64,000 nt of DNA from the NCBI GenBank assembly GCA_033239005.1, contig BSQZ01000028.1, positions 7,879,411 through 7,943,410 of the forward strand, in the 5' to 3' direction. The position numbers and the translations under genes were made by a program. Positions 32,384-45,540 of the stretch are shown one piece after another. Position 1 is the stretch's first letter. Each line of letters begins with the position of its first letter. The stretch comes from Lamellibrachia satsuma (lineage: Eukaryota; Annelida; Polychaeta; Sabellida; Siboglinidae). A model generated the notes under the pieces. That model made no database searches, was not told the DNA's origin, and saw only the letters and a list, made by a program, of their open reading frames with translations.

Positions 32384-33393
32384 GGACCCCATGGAAAATG
32401 GATCCGTGGGTCCATATTTTATTATATAATTTGGATCCCATATAGAATTTGGATCCCCATTGAAACAAGTACAAACTTTATCGGATAATATGATGCAGTT
32501 TGTATATTGTAACTTGAATGTCATAAGCATCATTTCTAAGAATTTTTTAATATAAAATATACATTTTTACTGTATATTTTCCATTTTCTATGGAGATCCA
32601 TTTTCTGTCATATAAAAAATAGACCCCCATTGAAAATGCAGAGAGGATCCATATTATAGAATATCTACCCCTTTATGGGATTTGGACCACCCCATTAAAA
32701 AGGTGAACATTTATCAGATAATATAAAGCAGTTTGTACATTGTAACTTGAATTTCGTAACCATGATTTCTGATTTTTGAAAGATTATATATAAACTGTTT
32801 ATTTATTTTTATCATCTTTTACATTAAAATGCCAGTTGTAATTAACTTTGTATGCTTATAAGTTTTTACATGTGTTAATATTAATGTAATTCCAATATTA
32901 ATCTAGCGTATGTCCCTTTTGTTTTGATGGTTTAATAAGCATATATTTTTAAAAATTAATTATTAATTAAACAGAACAAGAGCAACATTTCTAAGTTTCA
33001 TATTGATATTCATATTAAATAAATTGCATAATAAATTTGCACACTGTCAATGAAAATAAATTTAAAGTTCTCTTCTCAGCTAAATTAATGTTTGCCAAAC
33101 CCCCAGGATGTCCATATTCCAAAATGGAATATGGACCCCTGGGTCCATTTTCTATGGTGGTCCATTTTCCAGAGATATTCAATAAAAATATACCTTGTAA
33201 ATTTTAATGGGGAGGTACACATTCTATGAGGGGGGTCTATATTCTATGTTGTATAGAAAATGGACCCCACCATAGAATATGGACCCCCTGTGTCCAAATT
33301 CTATATGGGGGTCCATTTCTATGATAAAAAATGGACTCGATGGGTCTTAATTTTATAGGGAAAATGGACCAGGGTCCATTTTCCATGGGGTCC
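32384..33393. mobile_element. 1.0-kb non-autonomous TIR element, family unknown
   Basis: Both ends carry GGACCCCATGGAAAATGGA in inverted orientation (19 identical, 21 of 22 overall). Weaker inverted similarity extends about 100 bp inward: atatagaatttgga at 32440 matches tccaaattctatat near 33295. The interior is AT-rich with no long frame. It contains a direct duplication (about 32462-32540 and 32694-32780, sharing gtaacttgaat). No clear target-site duplication is visible, so the superfamily is not assigned. Confidence 0.7.
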
Positions 33394-33945
33394 TTATTTG
33401 ATATATATTGATTTGATACCAGTCCTGTCACAGTCGATGTCATCAGAGTGAGCTACCAGGAGCTAACTATGTTACCTTACAGCACATTATATATGTTTGT
33501 TGAGCATGGTAGCCATGGTAGCGAGCAGTTAGAAGGTGAGGCTCTCAATCAAGAGAACCTCGGATTTTGGTGCCATTTCGAAGCTTTGGTCATTTCATTC
33601 ATCCCACGTTGCCACAGTTCACTCAGCTGTATAAATGAGTACCTGGTTACAGAGATGGATATCGGAATAAATAGTCTTCGCACAGTAATTGTAGCATGGC
33701 TGAATGCACCAAACAAATGGACCAAGAACACAGGTAGCTGCTGGTAGTTTCATTAACTTCAAAATCTGATTTCACAAAACAGAATTAAAAAAATTGCTTT
33801 TATACACACTTAGGAATGCATAGATACAAGCATTGTTGTCTTTCAATTATGAATATGCCATTGAAGTAGTGGCTAAACTAGAGTCAGATGAAATGTTGGC
33901 TGAACTAGTGAGTCAGAGGAAGTAATGGCTAAACTAGATCTCATT
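33394..33945. other. Intronic sequence without recognised features
   Basis: A 99-codon plus frame (33448-33747) has no recognisable domain and overlaps an antisense frame; I do not call it a gene. Confidence 0.45.
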
Positions 33946-35218
33946 ATTAACAATAGTTCTCCCCTTATCACCCAGGAACACTGCCAGTGGAAAGACCCAC
34001 TGTTCCTCACAAGCTTCAGTTAACAATAGTTCTCCCCTTTTCACTCAGGAACACTGCCAGTGGAAAGACCCACTGTTCCTCACAAGCTTCAGTTAACAAT
34101 AGTTCTCCCCTTATCACCCAGGAACACTGCCAGTGGAAAGACCCACTGTTCCTCACAAGCTTCAGTTAACAATAATTCTCCCCTTATCACCCAGGAACAC
34201 TGCCAGTAGAAAGACCCACTGTTCCCCACAAGCTTCAGTTAACAATAGTTCTCCCCTTATCACCCAGGAACACTGCCAGTGGAAAGACCCACTGTTCCTC
34301 ACAAGCTTCAGTTAACAATAGTTCTCCCCTTATCACCCAGGAACACTGCCAGTGGAAAGACCCACTGTTCCTCACAAGCTTCAGTTAACAATAGTTCTCC
34401 CATTTTCACTCAGGAACACTGCCAGTGGAAAGACCCACTGTTCCTCACAAGCTTCAGTTAACAATAGTTCTCCCCTTTTCACTCAGGAACACTGCCAGTG
34501 GAAAGACCCACTGTTCCTCACAAGCTTCAGTTAACAATAGTTCTCCCCTTATCACCCAGGAACACTGCCAGTGGAAAGACCCACTGTTCCTCACAAGCTT
34601 CAGTTAACAATAATTCTCCCCTTATCACCCAGGAACACTGCCAGTGGAAAGACCCACTGTTCCCCACAAGCTTCAGTTAACAACAGTTCTCCCCTTATCA
34701 CCCAGGAACACTGCCAGTGGAAAGACCCACTGTTCCTCACAAGCTTCAGTTAACAACAGTTCTCCCCTTATCACCCAGGAACACTGCCAGTGGAAAGACC
34801 CACTGTTCCTCACAAGCTTCAGTTAACAACAGTTCTCCCCTTATCACCCAGGAACACTGCCAGTGGAAAGACCCACTGTTCCTCACAAGCTTCAGTTAAC
34901 AATAGTTCTCCCCTTATCACTCAGGAACACTGCCAGTGGAAAGACCCACTGTTCCTCACAAGCTTCAGTTAACAATAGTTCTCCCCTTATCACCCAGGAA
35001 CACTGCCAGTGGAAAGACCCACTGTTCCTCACAAGCTTCAGTTAACAATAATTCTCCCCTTATCACCCAGGAACACTGCCAGTGGAAAGACCCACTGTTC
35101 CTCACAAGCTTCAGTTAACAATAATTCTCCCCTTAACACCCAGGAACACTGCCAGTGGAAAGACCCACTGTTCCCCACGAGCTTCAGTTAACAACAGTTC
35201 TCCCCTTATCACCCAGGA
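33946..35218. repeat. 73-bp minisatellite, about 17 copies
   Basis: The unit is taacaatagttctccccttatcacccaggaacactgccagtggaaagacccactgttcctcacaagcttcagt in essence: key words ctccccttatcacccagg, ggaaagacccactgttcc and cacaagcttcagt. Variants (ttttcactcagg, taacaacag, ttccccac) occur in blocks. Repeated 60-codon frames arise from the 73-bp period. Confidence 0.96.
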
Positions 35219-35424
35219 AGTGTTTGTGTGGCAGTTGCACCAAGAGCAGGCCAGATACCAGAGTGTACATGGGGGGGGGGGGGCATGGCCTCTCCATCTG
35301 TGCCTGCCTATACTGACACACAAAGCCTGCCACTGATAACAAAGAACCTATTAGAGCTGACCTTGTTGGCACAAAAACTTGTCACAGGGATATGTTTCCA
35401 GCTAATAGCCATGTTTAATAAATC

Positions 35425-38400
35425 AGTCAGTTCAAATTCTGTCTGCCTCAATGTGGCTCAAAAACTATGACTCTACAGTTTAGGTTCTGTCTGCCTCAAC
35501 GTGGCTCAACAACTATAACTCTACAGTTTAGGTTCTGTCTGCCTCAATGTGGCACAACAACTATGACTCTACAGTTTAAGTTCTGTCTGCCTCAATGTGG
35601 CTCAACAACTATAACTCTACAGTTTAGGTTCTGTCTGCTTCAATGTGGCACAACAACTATGACTCTACAGTTTAGGTTCTGTCTGCCTCAATGTGGCTCA
35701 ACAACTATGACTCTACAGTTTAGGTTCTGTCTGCCTCAATGTGGCTCAACAACTATAACTCTACAGTTTAGGTTCTGTCTGCCTCAATGTGGCACAACAA
35801 CTATGACTCTACAGTTTAGGTTCTGTCTGCCTCAATGTGGCTCAACAACTATGACTCTACAGTTTAGGTTCTGTCTGCCTCAATGTGGCTCAACAACTAT
35901 AACTCTACAGTTTAGGTTCTGTCTGCTTCAATGTGGCACAACAACTATGACTCTACAGTTTAGGTTCTGTCTGCCTCAACGTGGCTCAACAACTATGACT
36001 CTACAATTTAGGTTCTGTCCGCCTCAACGTGGCTCAACAACTATGACTCTACAGTTTAGGTTCTGTCCGCCTCAACGTGGCTCAACAACTATAACTCTAC
36101 AGTTTAGGTTCTGTCTGCCTCAATGTGGCACAACAACTGTGGCACAACAACTATGACTCTACAGTTTAGGTTCTGTCTGCCTCAATGTGGCTCAACAACT
36201 ATAACTCTACAGTTTAGGTTCTGTCTGCCTCAATGTGGCTCAACAACTATGACTCTACAGTTTAGGTTCTGTCTGCCTCAATGTGGCACAACAACTATGA
36301 CTCTACAGTTTAGGTTCTGTCTGCCTCAATGTGGCTCAACAACTATGACTCAACAGTTTAGGGTCTGTCTGCCTCAATGTGGCTCAACAACTATGACTCT
36401 ACAGTTTAGGTTCTGTCTGCCTCAATGTAGCTCAACAACTATGACTCTACAGTTTAGATTCTGTCTGCCTCAATGTGGCACAACAACTATGACTCTACAG
36501 TTTAGGTTCTGTCTGCCTCAATGTGGCTCAACAACTATGACTCTACAGTTTAGGTTCTGTCTGCCTCAACGTGGTTCAACAACTATGACTCTACAGTTTA
36601 GGGTCTGTCTGCCTCAACGTGGCTCAACAACTATGACTCTACAGTTTAGATTCTGTCTGCCTCAATGTGGCTCAACAACTATGACTCTACAGTTTAGGTT
36701 CTGTCTGCCTCAATGTGGCTCAACAACTATGACTCTACAGTTTAGATTCTGTCTGCCTCAATGTGGCTCAACAACTATGACTCTACAGTTTAGGTTCTGT
36801 CTGCCTCAATGTGGCTCAACAACTATGACTCTACAGTTTAGATTCTGTCTGCCTCAATGTGGCACAACAACTATGACTCTACAGTTTAGGTTCTGTCTGC
36901 CTCAATGTGGCTCAACAACTATGACTCTACAGTTTAGATTCTGTCTGCCTCAATGTGGCACAACAACTATGACTCTACAGTTTAGGTTCTGTCTGCCTCA
37001 ATGTGGCACAACAACTATGACTCTACAGTTTAGGTTCTGTCTGCCTCAACGTGGTTCAACAACTATGACTCTACAGTTTAGGTTCTGTCTGCCTCAACGT
37101 GGCACAACAACTATGACTCTACAGTTTAGGTTCTGTCTGCCTCAACGTGGCTCAACAACTATGACTCTACAGTTTAGGTTCTGTCTGCCTCAATGTGGCA
37201 CAACAACTGTGGCACAACAACTATGACTCTACAGTTTAGGTTCTGTCTGCCTCAATGTGGCTCAACAACTATGACTCTACAGTTTAGATTCTGTCTGCCT
37301 CAATGTAGCTCAACAACTATGACTCTACAGTTTAGGTTCTGTCTGCCTCAATGTGGCTCAACAACTATGACTCTACAGTTTAGGTTCTGTCTGCCTCAAC
37401 GTGGTTCAACAACTATGACTCTACAGTTTAGGGTCTGTCTGCCTCAACGTGGCTCAACAAATATGACTCTACAGTTTAGATTCTGTCTGCCTCAATGTGG
37501 CTCAACAACTATGACTCTACAGTTTAGGTTCTGTCTGCCTCAATGTGGCTCAACAACTATGACTCTACAGTTTAGATTCTGTCTGCCTCAATGTGGCTCA
37601 ACAACTATGACTCTACAGTTTAGGTTCTGTCTGCCTCAATGTGGCTCAACAACTATGACTCTACAGTTTAGATTCTGTCTGCCTCAATGTGGCACAACAA
37701 CTATGACTCTACAGTTTAGGTTCTGTCTGCCTCAATGTGGCTCAACAACTATGACTCTACAGTTTAGATTCTGTCTGCCTCAATGTGGCACAACAACTAT
37801 GACTCTACAGTTTAGGTTCTGTCTGCCTCAATGTGGCTCAACAACTATGACTCTACAGTTTAGGTTCTGTCTGCTTCAACGTGGTTCAACAACTATGACT
37901 CTACAGTTTAGGTTCTGTCTGCCTCAACGTGGCACAACAACTATGACTCTACAGTTTAGGTTCTGTCTGCCTCAACGTGGCTCAACAACTATGACTGTAC
38001 AGTTTAGGTTCTGTCTGCCTCAACGTGGCTCAACAACTATGACTGTACAGTTTAGGTTCTGTCTGCCTCAACGTGGCTCAACAACTATGACTCTACAGTT
38101 TAGGTTCTGTCTGCCTCAATGTGGCTCAACAACTATGACTCTACAATTTAGGTTCTGTCTGCCTCAATGTGGCTCAACAACTATGACTCTACAGTTTAGG
38201 GTCTGTCTGCCTCAATGTGGCTCAACAACTATGACTCTACAGTTTAGGTTCTGTCTGCCTCAATGTGGCTCAACAACTATGACTCTACAGTTTAGGTTCT
38301 GTCTGCCTCAATGTGGCACAACAACTATGACTCTACAGTTTAGGTTCTGTCTGCCTCAATGTGGCTCAACAACTATGACTCTACAGTTTAGGTTCTGTCT

Positions 38401-40593
38401 GCCTCAATGTGGCTCAACAACTATGACTCTACAGTTTAGGTTCTGTCTGCCTCAATGTGGCTCAACAAGTACGACTCTACAGTTTAGGTTCTGTCTGCCT
38501 CAATGTGGCACAACAACTGTGGCACAACAACTATGACTCTACAGTTTAGGTTCTGTCTGCCTCAATGTGGCTCAACAACTATAACTCTACAGTTTAGGTT
38601 CTGTCTGCCTCAATGTGGCACAACAACTATGACTCTACAGTTTAGGTTCTGTCTGCCTCAATGTGGCTCAACAACTATGACTCTACAGTTTAGGTTCTGT
38701 CTGCCTCAATGTGGCTCAACAACTATAACTCTACAGTTTAGGTTCTGTCTGCTTCAATGTGGCACAACAACTATGACTCTACAGTTTAGGTTCTGTCTGC
38801 CTCAACGTGGCTCAACAACTATGACTCTACAATTTAGGTTCTGTCCGCCTCAACGTGGCTCAACAACTATGACTCTACAGTTTAGGTTCTGTCCGCCTCA
38901 ACGTGGCTCAACAACTATAACTCTACAGTTTAGGTTCTGTCTGCCTCAATGTGGCACAACAACTGTGGCACAACAACTATGACTCTACAGTTTAGGTTCT
39001 GTCTGCCTCAATGTGGCTCAACAACTATAACTCTACAGTTTAGGTTCTGTCTGCCTCAATGTGGCTCAACAACTATGACTCTACAGTTTAGGTTCTGTCT
39101 GCCTCAATGTGGCTCAACAACTATGACTCTACAGTTTAGGTTCTGTCTGCCTCAATGTGGCTCAACAACTATGACTCAACAGTTTAGGGTCTGTCTGCCT
39201 CAATGTGGCTCAACAACTATGACTCTACAGTTTAGGTTCTGTCTGCCTCAATGTAGCTCAACAACTATGACTCTACAGTTTAGATTCTGTCTGCCTCAAT
39301 GTGGCACAACAACTATGACTCTACAGTTTAGGTTCTGTCTGCCTCAATGTGGCTCAACAACTATGACTCTACAGTTTAGGTTCTGTCTGCCTCAACGTGG
39401 TTCAACAACTATGACTCTACAGTTTAGGGTCTGTCTGCCTCAACGTGGCTCAACAACTATGACTCTACAGTTTAGATTCTGTCTGCCTCAACGTGGCTCA
39501 ACAACTATGACTCTACAGTTTAAGTTCTGTCTGCCTCAATGTGGCTCAACAACTATGACTCTACAGTTTAGATTCTGTCTGCCTCAATGTGGCTCAACAA
39601 CTATGACTCTACAGTTTAGGTTCTGTCTGCCTCAATGTGGCTCAACAACTATGACTCTACAGTTTAGATTCTGTCTGCCTCAATGTGGCACAACAACTAT
39701 GACTCTACAGTTTAGGTTCTGTCTGCCTCAATGTGGCTCAACAACTATGACTCTACAGTTTAGATTCTGTCTGCCTCAATGTGGCACAACAACTATGACT
39801 CTACAGTTTAGGTTCTGTCTGCCTCAATGTGGCTCAACAACTATGACTCTACAGTTTAGGTTCTGTCTGCCTCAACGTGGTTCAACAACTATGACTCTAC
39901 AGTTTAGGTTCTGTCTGCCTCAACGTGGCACAACAACTATGACTCTACAGTTTAGGTTCTGTCTGCCTCAACGTGGCTCAACAACTATGACTCTACAGTT
40001 TAGGTTCTGTCTGCCTCAATGTGGCTCAACAACTATGACTCTACAGTTTAGGTTCTGTCTGCCTCAATGTGGCTCAACAACTATGACTCTACAATTTAGG
40101 TTCTGTCTGCCTCAATGTGGCTCAACAACTATGACTCTACAGTTTAGGGTCTGTCTGCCTCAATGTGGCTCAACAACTATGACTCTACAGTTTAGGTTCT
40201 GTCTGCCTCAATGTGGCTCAACAACTATGACTCTACAGTTTAGGTTCTGTCTGCCTCAATGTGGCACAACAACTATGACTCTACAGTTTAGGTTCTGTCT
40301 GCCTCAATGTGGCACAACAACTATGACTCTACAGTTTAGGTTCTGTCTGCCTCAATGTGGCTCAACAACTATGACTCTACAGTTTAGGTTCTGTCTGCCT
40401 CAATGTGGCTCAACAAGTACGACTCTACAGTTTAGGTTCTGTCTGCCTCAATGTGGCTCAACAACTGTGGCACAACAACTATGACTCTACAGTTTAGGTT
40501 CTGTCTGCCTCAACGTGGTTCAACAACTATGACTCTACAGTTTAGGTTCTGTCTGCCTCAACGTGGCTCAACAACTATGACTCTACAGTTTAC
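35425..40593. repeat. 48-bp minisatellite with higher-order structure, about 106 copies
   Basis: The unit is tttaggttctgtctgcctca, atgtggctcaacaactatga, ctctacag. Five units (ending near 36156, 37226, 38536, 38982 and 40484) carry a 14-bp tandem duplication of gtggcacaacaact. Spacings of 1070, 1310, 446 and 1502 bp equal 22, 27, 9 and 31 units plus 14 bp. The same ordered variants recur after the first and fourth landmarks, so blocks of about 2.8 kb have been duplicated. Long frames (up to 511 codons) follow from 48 being divisible by 3; each 14-bp event resets them. Confidence 0.97.
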
Positions 40594-40839
40594 ATGCTGC
40601 GGATAATTACTACCAAATAATTATGTTTGAAAACAGCAGAAATACTGCACCACAGTACAATATGGAACAATAAACCAATTATGAAAATGAATATTAGGAT
40701 TGTTTATGTATTGTGAAGATGTGTAGAGCTGTTGTAATCCATTGAACATTGTCTGGATTTTATTCCATCATCATAATTGCTCATGTAATATTTCTATCTT
40801 TATTATTTATAGTACCATATAATATAATTGTCTAGATTA

Positions 40840-40895
<56 letters not shown>

Positions 40896-41144
40896 TGTTC
40901 TGTGTATGCTGATGATATACATCTAGTAGTTCCATCAATATATGCACTGAACAAAATGTGTGCTATATGTCTAGAATTTGCCCACTACCAGGAGGGGCTA
41001 GATGAGCAACTAATACACAGTGTCATTTACAAAAGATGTGTTGGCAGGGCATCACGTTTCGAGGCGAGGGATCGCTCTCGCTCCCTATCGCTCGCACAAA
41101 TCAGTAATCTAGTGTCAATTGCTAAAATTGTTCGCTGCCTGTAA
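40594..41144. other. Spacer with a GT/GCGT microsatellite
   Basis: Contains (gt)n(gcgt)n at 40840-40898. A palindrome-rich stretch (gcgagggatcgctctcgctc near 41062) follows. I see no gene. Confidence 0.6.
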
Positions 41145-41300
41145 GTGTTCTTCTTGACCAGTAGTGTGACTAGTGTCCTGAGTATTGTATCCACTAGTAT
41201 AGTCTACACTCTTTACAATGCAGTGTTCTTCTTGACAAGTAGTGTGACTAGTGTCCTGAGTATTGTATCCACTAGTATAGTCTACACTCTTTATAATGCA
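41145..41300. repeat. 78-bp tandem duplication
   Basis: Two copies of a 78-bp unit starting gtgttcttcttgac(c/a)agtag differ at only about two bases. A small frame crossing it is fortuitous. Confidence 0.93.
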
Positions 41301-41409
41301 GTGTTTCGGCTCCAATATTCGGAATTCACATATCACTCGTCACCGGGGGTGGCGATCACAGCCCCGCTGCACCAAGATTGCAAAAACGCTATCGAAGCCA
41401 CGATGTGCT

Positions 41410-42150
41410 GGTTTATGCCGTCGGTTTTTCCAGCATTTTTGTACATGAATGCGTTCCTTACATCATTCCGCATATGTTCCAGTAAAAAAGTTCATGTATT
41501 CTTTAAAAATATTGTGTTTTAGGCCACTTTTAATCAGTTTTACACCTCAAAACAGCGGAACCGATTGCATAAAAAACATGGCGCATGTGTGATTTGCGCA
41601 TTAGTCACGCCTCGGTGCCATCAGAACCACGAAGGCAATCTTTGTGCGTATTGGGCATACAATTACGCAACGTAAAAAAATGAAGAGAAAATATTTAGAA
41701 AATAGGCTCCCAAAATATTTCAAACGAAGAAATTCTAGAAAAAAATTAAAACATTCTCCATGTACAGTTTTCATATTAAACGCAACATTTGTAGAGCACA
41801 TACAGTCACTTCTAACATAATATTTCATATTTTTTTAAATGAAATATTTGATGTTGCAAATATTATTTGTATGAAAATTATGTGGTCGATATTAGATGTT
41901 ATATGCATGCGCAACTACAAGGGGACATCTCATTGCATGTCATTGTTAATATAATTAAATTAAAAAGAATGCATGGGTTAAATTTATCTGTCATTTGGTG
42001 AACAAAGATTAGTGTTTTTGTAATTAAAAATGATACTGATGATATTGCATGTCATGTGCATCTTTAAAGGGAAAATTCACTGCATGACATTGTTAATATA
42101 ATTAAATTTAAAAGAATGCAGGGATTAAATTATCTGTCGTTTGGTGAACA
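41410..42150 (+). repeat. Left arm of large inverted duplication
   Basis: The reverse complement of 43722-44555 matches this arm over about 740 bp at perhaps 85% identity. Shared landmarks are tttatgccg(t/a)cggtttt, attagtcacgcctcggtgcc, caacatttgtagagcacata and caactacaaggggacatctc. The inner part contains 110-140-bp subrepeats (gtttggtgaacaaag at about 41994, 42139 and 42270). Confidence 0.85.
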
Positions 42151-42859
42151 AAGTTTTTTTTGGTTAAATTATGCTGATATTGCATGTCTGGCTTCCTTCT
42201 GATGGGGAGGGGTATTGTTAATATAATTAAATTTAAAAGAATGTAGGGTTACATGGTCTGTAGTTTGGTGAACAAAGGTTGTTTTAAAATTATGCTGATA
42301 TTGCATGTCTGGTTTCCTTCTGATGGGGAGGGAGGGAGGGGGAGAGGGGGGGAGGGAGGGAGGTATTCTGTGTTGTCCGTTTTTGCAGTAATATCCTGCG
42401 GAGAAATTGTGATGTAGTACCGCCTTGCCAGTGATTAATGGGAAGAAGAAGATATAGCTAAGAAATAATTGTAATTGTTCATATTAAATAGCATTAATTA
42501 GTTTCTCATAATACATGTGAATTAAAAGCATCCTGTCATTGTGCATACACACATTCAACAAAATATATAACATTAATTAACATATTAGTAATTAATTAAT
42601 CCACGTGCTACACTATTGTAACTGCTAGTGTGATTTTGACGTATAATAAATAAAACGCAAAAAATTACAGTTATTTAGCTTTCTTAAAGGGATGGAGTCG
42701 TCATAGAGTATTCAGTATCCTTGCCACAATAATTATGTATAAACAGAAATGTATTATTATCATTATGGGACTACATAACTTTTCATTATCATTACAAGCC
42801 ATCATTGTCAGTTTCGTTATCATTACCATCAATGGCGAGTTATATGTAAAGAACTAAAG
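42151..42859. other. Inner spacer of the inverted duplication, left part
   Basis: Further diverged subrepeats (attgcatgtctgg, ccttctgatggggagg), a G-rich run at 42325-42363 (ggagggaggg words, G-quadruplex-like) and AT-rich sequence. No gene seen. Confidence 0.5.
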
Positions 42860-43260
42860 GCCACTAGGCATTTAATATGCAGTAGTTGTTGCAACTGGGT
42901 GGACTTCGTCAAGTCCAGGTGTGAGAAGTCCTTGGCTGAGGTTCAGATGGATAGTTTTAGTTTTGAGTGTAGGGGATGTACGAGGATGAAGGAACTTGAA
43001 TTGGAGTTAGAACAGCTGAGGCTGCTCGTTGTGGCTGTGGTGGGAAGGTGGTTTGTGCCAGTGGTTCTGGTGAGGGGACAGTGGATAAAGTGGGGGAAGA
43101 CGACGAGAGAGATGCTAGGGTGAACTCACCTCAGCCTGGGAGGAGGTTGAGAGGAGGTAAGGTGACAGGTCGTAGGGAGACGGGACGGAAGGAGACGGGA
43201 CATAGGGAGACAGGATGAAAGGAATAAGGTAAATTGCTGTAGGAAATCCTTGCCCAAGCC
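42860..43260 (+). mobile_element. CR1 ORF1 fragment
   Basis: This is homologous to the ORF1 region of the CR1 copy at 3640-4000 in the opposite orientation. It reads CNWVDFVKSRCEKS, then FECRGCTRMKELELELEQLR, followed by the same purine-rich linker (gggagacgggacggaaggag). It is only the 5' part of the LINE, so it is not a standard 5'-truncated insertion. It lies in the spacer of the inverted duplication. Confidence 0.75.
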
Positions 43261-43721
43261 TAAATAATAACACTATTTTAGTAAGTATTTATATCGTGTG
43301 GCTTTCTTTCGCGCACCGAGGGCCTCGGTCCGAGGCAGCTGCACAAAAGAAATTGTGTAGCATTTGCACGAACTGCCGTGACGAGCGCATAACCATCGAA
43401 TACACATTGAATGCACAGGATTATGTATCCGCTGGATGTGAGCTGTTTTAATGTGTTATGAGTCATTCGATCTAGAAATGTGTATTCAGACAAATCGGTG
43501 ATACTACAACTGCACATAGACACAGCATATACTTGAAAAGCAATACATATATGGTTTGGTTACTCACCAGTTTAAAATTATTGAAAAAACTAAATATGTA
43601 TTTGGTGTACCCCAAAAATATGAATATGCATATAATTTAATTATTATTTGTAAATTATTTAAATGAACATGTTAATGTAAAGAGATTATATTAAATTGTA
43701 AATTAATATAAATTGACTTAA

Positions 43722-44555
43722 TTAAATTAAAGTTCTCCTTCACTCCCTCCTTAAAGTTGCACATGCGCATGACATGCAATATCATCAGTATAATTTTTTT
43801 ATTACAAAAACAATAACCTTTGTTCACCAAACGACAGATAATTAACCCATGCATTCTTTTCAATTTAGTTATGTTAACAATGACATGCAATGAGTTGTCC
43901 CTTTAAAGTTGCACATGCGCATGACATGCAATATCAACAGTATAATTTTTAATTACAAAAACAATAGTCTTTGTTCACCAAACGACAGATAATATGAATT
44001 AAATGAAATAAAATTGTATTATATTAACAATGAAATGCAATGAGATGTCCCCTTGTAGTTGCGCATGCGCATACCATCTAATATCAACCAAATAATTTAT
44101 AAAAAACAATATTTGCAACATCAAATATTTAATTAAATAAAAGATGAAATATTATGTTACAAGTGACTGTATGTGCTCTACAAATGTTGCGTTTAATATA
44201 AAAACTGGGGAGAATTTTTAATTTTTTGTAGAATTCTTTCGTTTAAAACATTTTTTGAGCTTACTTTCTCTTTTTTTATCTTAATTTTTACGATGCATAA
44301 TTGTACGCGCGATAAACACAAAGATCGCCTTCGCGGTTCTGATGGCACCGAGGCGTGACTAATGCGCAAATCGCACACGCGCCATGTTTATCATGCAATT
44401 GGTTCCGCTGTTTTGATGTGTAAAACTGATTAAAAGTGGCTTAAAACACAATATTTTAAAAGAATACATGAACTTTTTACTGGAACATATGCGGAATGAT
44501 GTAAGGAACGCATTCAGGTACAAAAATGCTGTAAAAACCGTCGGCATAAACCTCT
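43722..44555 (-). repeat. Right arm of large inverted duplication
   Basis: Inverted copy of 41410-42150, with subrepeats of about 150 bp (tttgttcaccaaacgacagataa at about 43822 and 43973). Overlapping small frames on the minus strand mirror those of the left arm and are interrupted. Confidence 0.85.
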
Positions 44556-44849
44556 AATAATTTAGGCCAGCTAAGTAAACGATTACCAAAATTAGATAAT
44601 AAGATATCATGATAGAACATTGACTGTCATTGGCAATTGATTTAAATAAAAGTTGAAATGTAAAGAACACAAAACTGCTTATTTTATTAATATATCTTTA
44701 TTAGATCCAAAGATATTGCGATTTTAATATGGTAAAAATTTTGTGTATCGTATACAAGAAAGACTAATTTTTGTGTTTTCTTTCAATCAATGTAAGATTA
44801 AAATTGCATAACTTTTTTTTTATTTTTGCACATATTTTAATAATTTTTT

Positions 44850-45540
44850 CAGGAGTTGCAAGCACATTAAGTAGGGTCATAAATATGCATAATCCAGTCA
44901 TGTATCATTAAGAATAACTCAGTTAATGCAATTAATTAGTCAATATTGGCTAATTAGTGTGTGAAGTCAACTGATCAACACATGTCCATAACTTACATGA
45001 TTATGAAGATACTTGTATAATTTGTTCAGGGTTTACAAACTAATTAACCAGGGTTATAAATATACATCACACACTCATGTCATAACTCAATTGATGCAAT
45101 TAATAAGTCAATATTGGCTAATTAATGCTTAAACTCAACAGGCTGACACCTTTTGATAAAAGGCTATAACTTCCACGATTATGAAGACATCTGTATAATT
45201 TGTTCAGGGTTTACAAATTCATTAAACAGGGTCATAAAATATACATCACACAGTCATTTCATAACCCTATTGATGTAATTAATAAGTAAATATTGGCTAA
45301 TTAATGTGCAAATGCAACAGGTCAACACCTTTTTATGCCAAACCTCCATCATTATGAAGATATTTATATAATTTCAAAACACATTAAGTAGGGTCATAAA
45401 TATACATTAGTAATTTATCATTAATAGTAACTCAATTAATAAATCAACAGTGGCTAATCAGCATGCTATCTCAACAGACCAATACATTTCAATAAAAAGC
45501 CAAAACTTCCATGATTATGAAGATTTTTGTAATTTTGGCA
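44850..45540. repeat. Decayed satellite, about 178-bp period, about 4 copies
   Basis: Successive units share tcagggtttacaaa (45028 and 45206, 178 bp apart), agggtcataaatatacat, caatattggctaatta and atgattatgaagat. Divergence is much higher than in the minisatellites, so it is older. Confidence 0.75.

Noticed and set aside
34352..35336. Series of 60-84-codon frames starting every 73 bp
   Set aside because: Each is the same frame in successive units of the 73-bp minisatellite.
35467..40484. Plus-strand frames of 229-511 codons (TMTLQFRFCLPQCGST repeats) as a repetitive secreted protein
   Set aside because: They arise from the 48-bp period, break wherever a 14-bp duplication shifts the frame, and have no signal peptide or flanking coding sequence.
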